From Candidatus Aminicenantota bacterium (GTDB taxonomy: Bacteria; Acidobacteriota; Aminicenantia; Aminicenantales; Aminicenantaceae), in assembly GCA_030614685.1 (NCBI GenBank), contig JAUWTO010000008.1, positions 1 to 37,669 on the forward strand: a stretch of 37,669 nucleotides of DNA, read 5' to 3'. Position 1 is the first letter of the stretch, and every line of letters begins with the position of its first letter. The notes under the pieces were generated by a model that was given only the letters and a program-made list of their open reading frames with translations, did no database searches and was not told where the DNA came from. Made by a program: the position numbers and the translations under genes. This document shows, in pieces, positions 35,618 through 37,669 of the stretch.

Positions 35618-37453
35618 ATGCGAAACATACGATGGGCAATGGCCCTGTTGGGGATCTTGGTTATATGTGTATCCACTGCACCGCTCTATTCGCAGTCTGA
35701 AGGAGGCGGCGCGATCTTCGAAAAAAACAAGGCCAGCGTGATCTTTGTAATGGTTCAGGACGAAGATAAGATGGAGATCACTCGGGGCACGGGATTCGTG
35801 ATCGGACAAAACCTCATGCTCACGAATTACCACCTGATCAGTGAAGCCAAGAACGCAGAGGGACTTGATATATACGGCAAAAAAGTCAAGATCGAGGGCA
35901 TCATCTCGTTTGATAAGGCCAGCGACCTTGCCATCGTCGCGATCAAGAGCAAAGCACCGACGCTCACGCCTGCAGGATTCGAGACCGTTAAATTCGGCAG
36001 CCAACTGTATGCCATCGGATGCAACGAGGCTGGGCAGATCCAGGCGTATACGGGGAAGATCATCAACCTGGCGGAATACGGCACCGGCAAACAGGTGGCG
36101 GACACCAGCATCACAGCTCCTGAAACGGCTACTGGAGCACCGGTCTTCGATGAAAACGGCGTGGTCGTGGGCATCCTGACGTTCGTCGAATCATCATCCA
36201 AATTCGTGCTTCCCGGCAGCCTCAGCAGCACCCTGAGTGCTACGGGCAAGGCCGTCAAATTCAAACGCCAGGACCCAGTGGATTACTTCAAGACCGAGGA
36301 AGGAATCTTCCTGGCCTCCCGCTTGTTTGGAGCCGTAGCGAGCACGAGCAAGGCCGCCAAGTATCTCAAGGAGTACTTGAAGTTCAAACCGGATGACCTG
36401 CCGACCTACAAGCTGTTGGCCCAGATCGAGAGCAAGCAGCGGAACTTTACCGCCGCCGTCGCGTCCTATAAAAAAATCCAGGAGCTCGACCCCAGTGATG
36501 CCAGCGCCTATTTTGGCTTAGGCCAGGTGTATATCAACATGATGAAATGGACCGACGCGGTGGCGCCATTGGAACGCGCCGTGCAGATGGATCCGCAGAA
36601 TATGGAGGCGTTCCATCTGATCGGACGGGCCTACTGGGAACAGAGGATTTTTGACAAGGCAGCGGCCGCCTATGAAAAATTCCTGGCGACCGAACCCCAA
36701 ACCCCCGGAGAAAGCCATTTCGAGCTGGCTGAATGCTACATGGAACTGGAGCGCTATCCGGATGCGGTGCGCTTGTTCCAGAGGGCAGCAGAAATTGATC
36801 CGCAGAGCGTTCACAAAAACTCCAAGCTGGCCCAGGCACTGGAAAAGGCCGCCATGTATGATGAGGCTTCTGCAAAGTACGAAGAGCTTGCTCAAATGAG
36901 CCCGAACGACGCGAAGATCTACCTCAACATCATCGTTCGCATGTATGACGAGGCCAAGATGCCCGAGAAAGCCCTGGAAGCGGCACAGAAGATGGTCGAT
37001 CAGGACCCCAATAATGCGGAGGCCTATTACAACCTGGGGATCATGTTCTCCAACCAGAAAAAATACCAGGAAGCCATCGGTGCGTTGAACAAGGCCATAG
37101 AGCTGAATCCGGGGTTAGACTTCGCCTATCTCAACCTGGGCAACATCTATTACCAGATGAAAAACTACAAGGAGGCAATACCGGTCTTTCAAAAGCTGGT
37201 CGAAATAGTTCCGGATAATTCTCAGGGATGGCTCTTCCTGGGCATCTGCAATATGCAGCTGAAAAGATGGTCACCCGCTGTGGAGCCTCTGCTCAAGGTC
37301 ATCGAACTCGAACCGCAGAACGGGAATGCTCATTACAACCTCGCCATCGCGTACCTGAATCTCAAAGATTATGCCAGCGCGCGGGAAGTCTACAACAATC
37401 TCAAGAATCTTGATCCCACTCTGGCCGAGCGGCTGAGCAAACACATCAGGTAA
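35618..37453 (+). CDS. Secreted trypsin-like (HtrA-type fold) domain plus TPR-repeat protein; catalytic Ser apparently replaced
   Basis: Signal peptide; GTGFVIGQNLMLTNYHLI (His), FDKASDLAIVAI (Asp), PETATGAPVFDENGVVVGI where GNSGGPV is expected; then ~9 TPRs. Confidence 0.88.
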   Translation: MRNIRWAMALLGILVICVSTAPLYSQSEGGGAIFEKNKASVIFVMVQDEDKMEITRGTGFVIGQNLMLTNYHLISEAKNAEGLDIYGKKVKIEGIISFDKASDLAIVAIKSKAPTLTPAGFETVKFGSQLYAIGCNEAGQIQAYTGKIINLAEYGTGKQVADTSITAPETATGAPVFDENGVVVGILTFVESSSKFVLPGSLSSTLSATGKAVKFKRQDPVDYFKTEEGIFLASRLFGAVASTSKAAKYLKEYLKFKPDDLPTYKLLAQIESKQRNFTAAVASYKKIQELDPSDASAYFGLGQVYINMMKWTDAVAPLERAVQMDPQNMEAFHLIGRAYWEQRIFDKAAAAYEKFLATEPQTPGESHFELAECYMELERYPDAVRLFQRAAEIDPQSVHKNSKLAQALEKAAMYDEASAKYEELAQMSPNDAKIYLNIIVRMYDEAKMPEKALEAAQKMVDQDPNNAEAYYNLGIMFSNQKKYQEAIGALNKAIELNPGLDFAYLNLGNIYYQMKNYKEAIPVFQKLVEIVPDNSQGWLFLGICNMQLKRWSPAVEPLLKVIELEPQNGNAHYNLAIAYLNLKDYASAREVYNNLKNLDPTLAERLSKHIR

Positions 37454-37624
37454 CAGGCCACGACTGAGATCCGGGTAACCCGTACCCAACGGTTGATCAT
37501 CATGCCTTGAGGTCCTGTCCTCCGTATTGCTTAGTACGCTGCCGCAAAAAAACGCGACATCAGGGGCCATACGGGAGGCGCTGAACCACTTACGCCATCC
37601 GAAAGCCGCATACAGGGAATCGTA

Positions 37625-37669
37625 ATGGACAAAGGGAGACTGTTTCAGAAGCTCAGGCAGGAGTATGTA
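37625..37669 (+). CDS. Start of a CDS truncated by window edge (MDKGRLFQKLRQEYV...)
   Basis: ATG followed by 15 open codons to the window end; product not identifiable. Confidence 0.35.
   Translation, partial: MDKGRLFQKLRQEYV

Noticed and set aside
37510-37615. Possible small coding fragment (LEVLSSVLLSTLPQKNATSGAIREALNHLRHPKAAYRES)
   Set aside because: Open for ~40 codons but no convincing start and no recognised family; could be a gene remnant but not supportable.

Overview
Gene-dense bacterial window with about 32 protein-coding genes, mostly on the + strand. No rRNA, tRNA, CRISPR array or transposase was recognised. Gene content, in order: a GH127-type glycosidase interrupted by an in-frame TAG; a NamZ/DUF1343 protein; a 70-codon fusion scar joining a response-regulator N-terminus to a PhoU C-terminus; a compact DsrC-DsrM-DsrK-like module; cysK with a Cys-rich tail, convergent with a class-V cysteine desulfurase; a D-aminoacylase-cupin-prenyltransferase-like run with another in-frame TAG; folK; a long KamA-family radical SAM protein; a PlpD-like patatin/barrel protein; yraN and cysS; a two-gene saccharopine pathway (LKR + SDH) followed by a Memo homologue; the hrcA-grpE-dnaK-dnaJ heat-shock operon, in which DnaK ends where the lid should begin; a collapsed rsmE remnant; a Ser/Thr kinase with a zinc ribbon; ilvE; pilT; alaS; a lytic transglycosylase; a YegS-like lipid kinase; membrane proteins; and a trypsin-like/TPR protein lacking the catalytic Ser. 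The most notable signals are (i) several independent erosion or deletion scars, (ii) the DsrC/DsrMK-like electron-transfer module without dsrAB in the window, (iii) a lidless DnaK in the canonical operon, (iv) a degenerate ~53-nt repeat family in two divergent intergenic regions, and (v) an inverted repeat overlapping the -10 of a promoter upstream of hrcA in place of a canonical CIRCE. Function calls come from reading the sequence and recalling family motifs; no database search was run.
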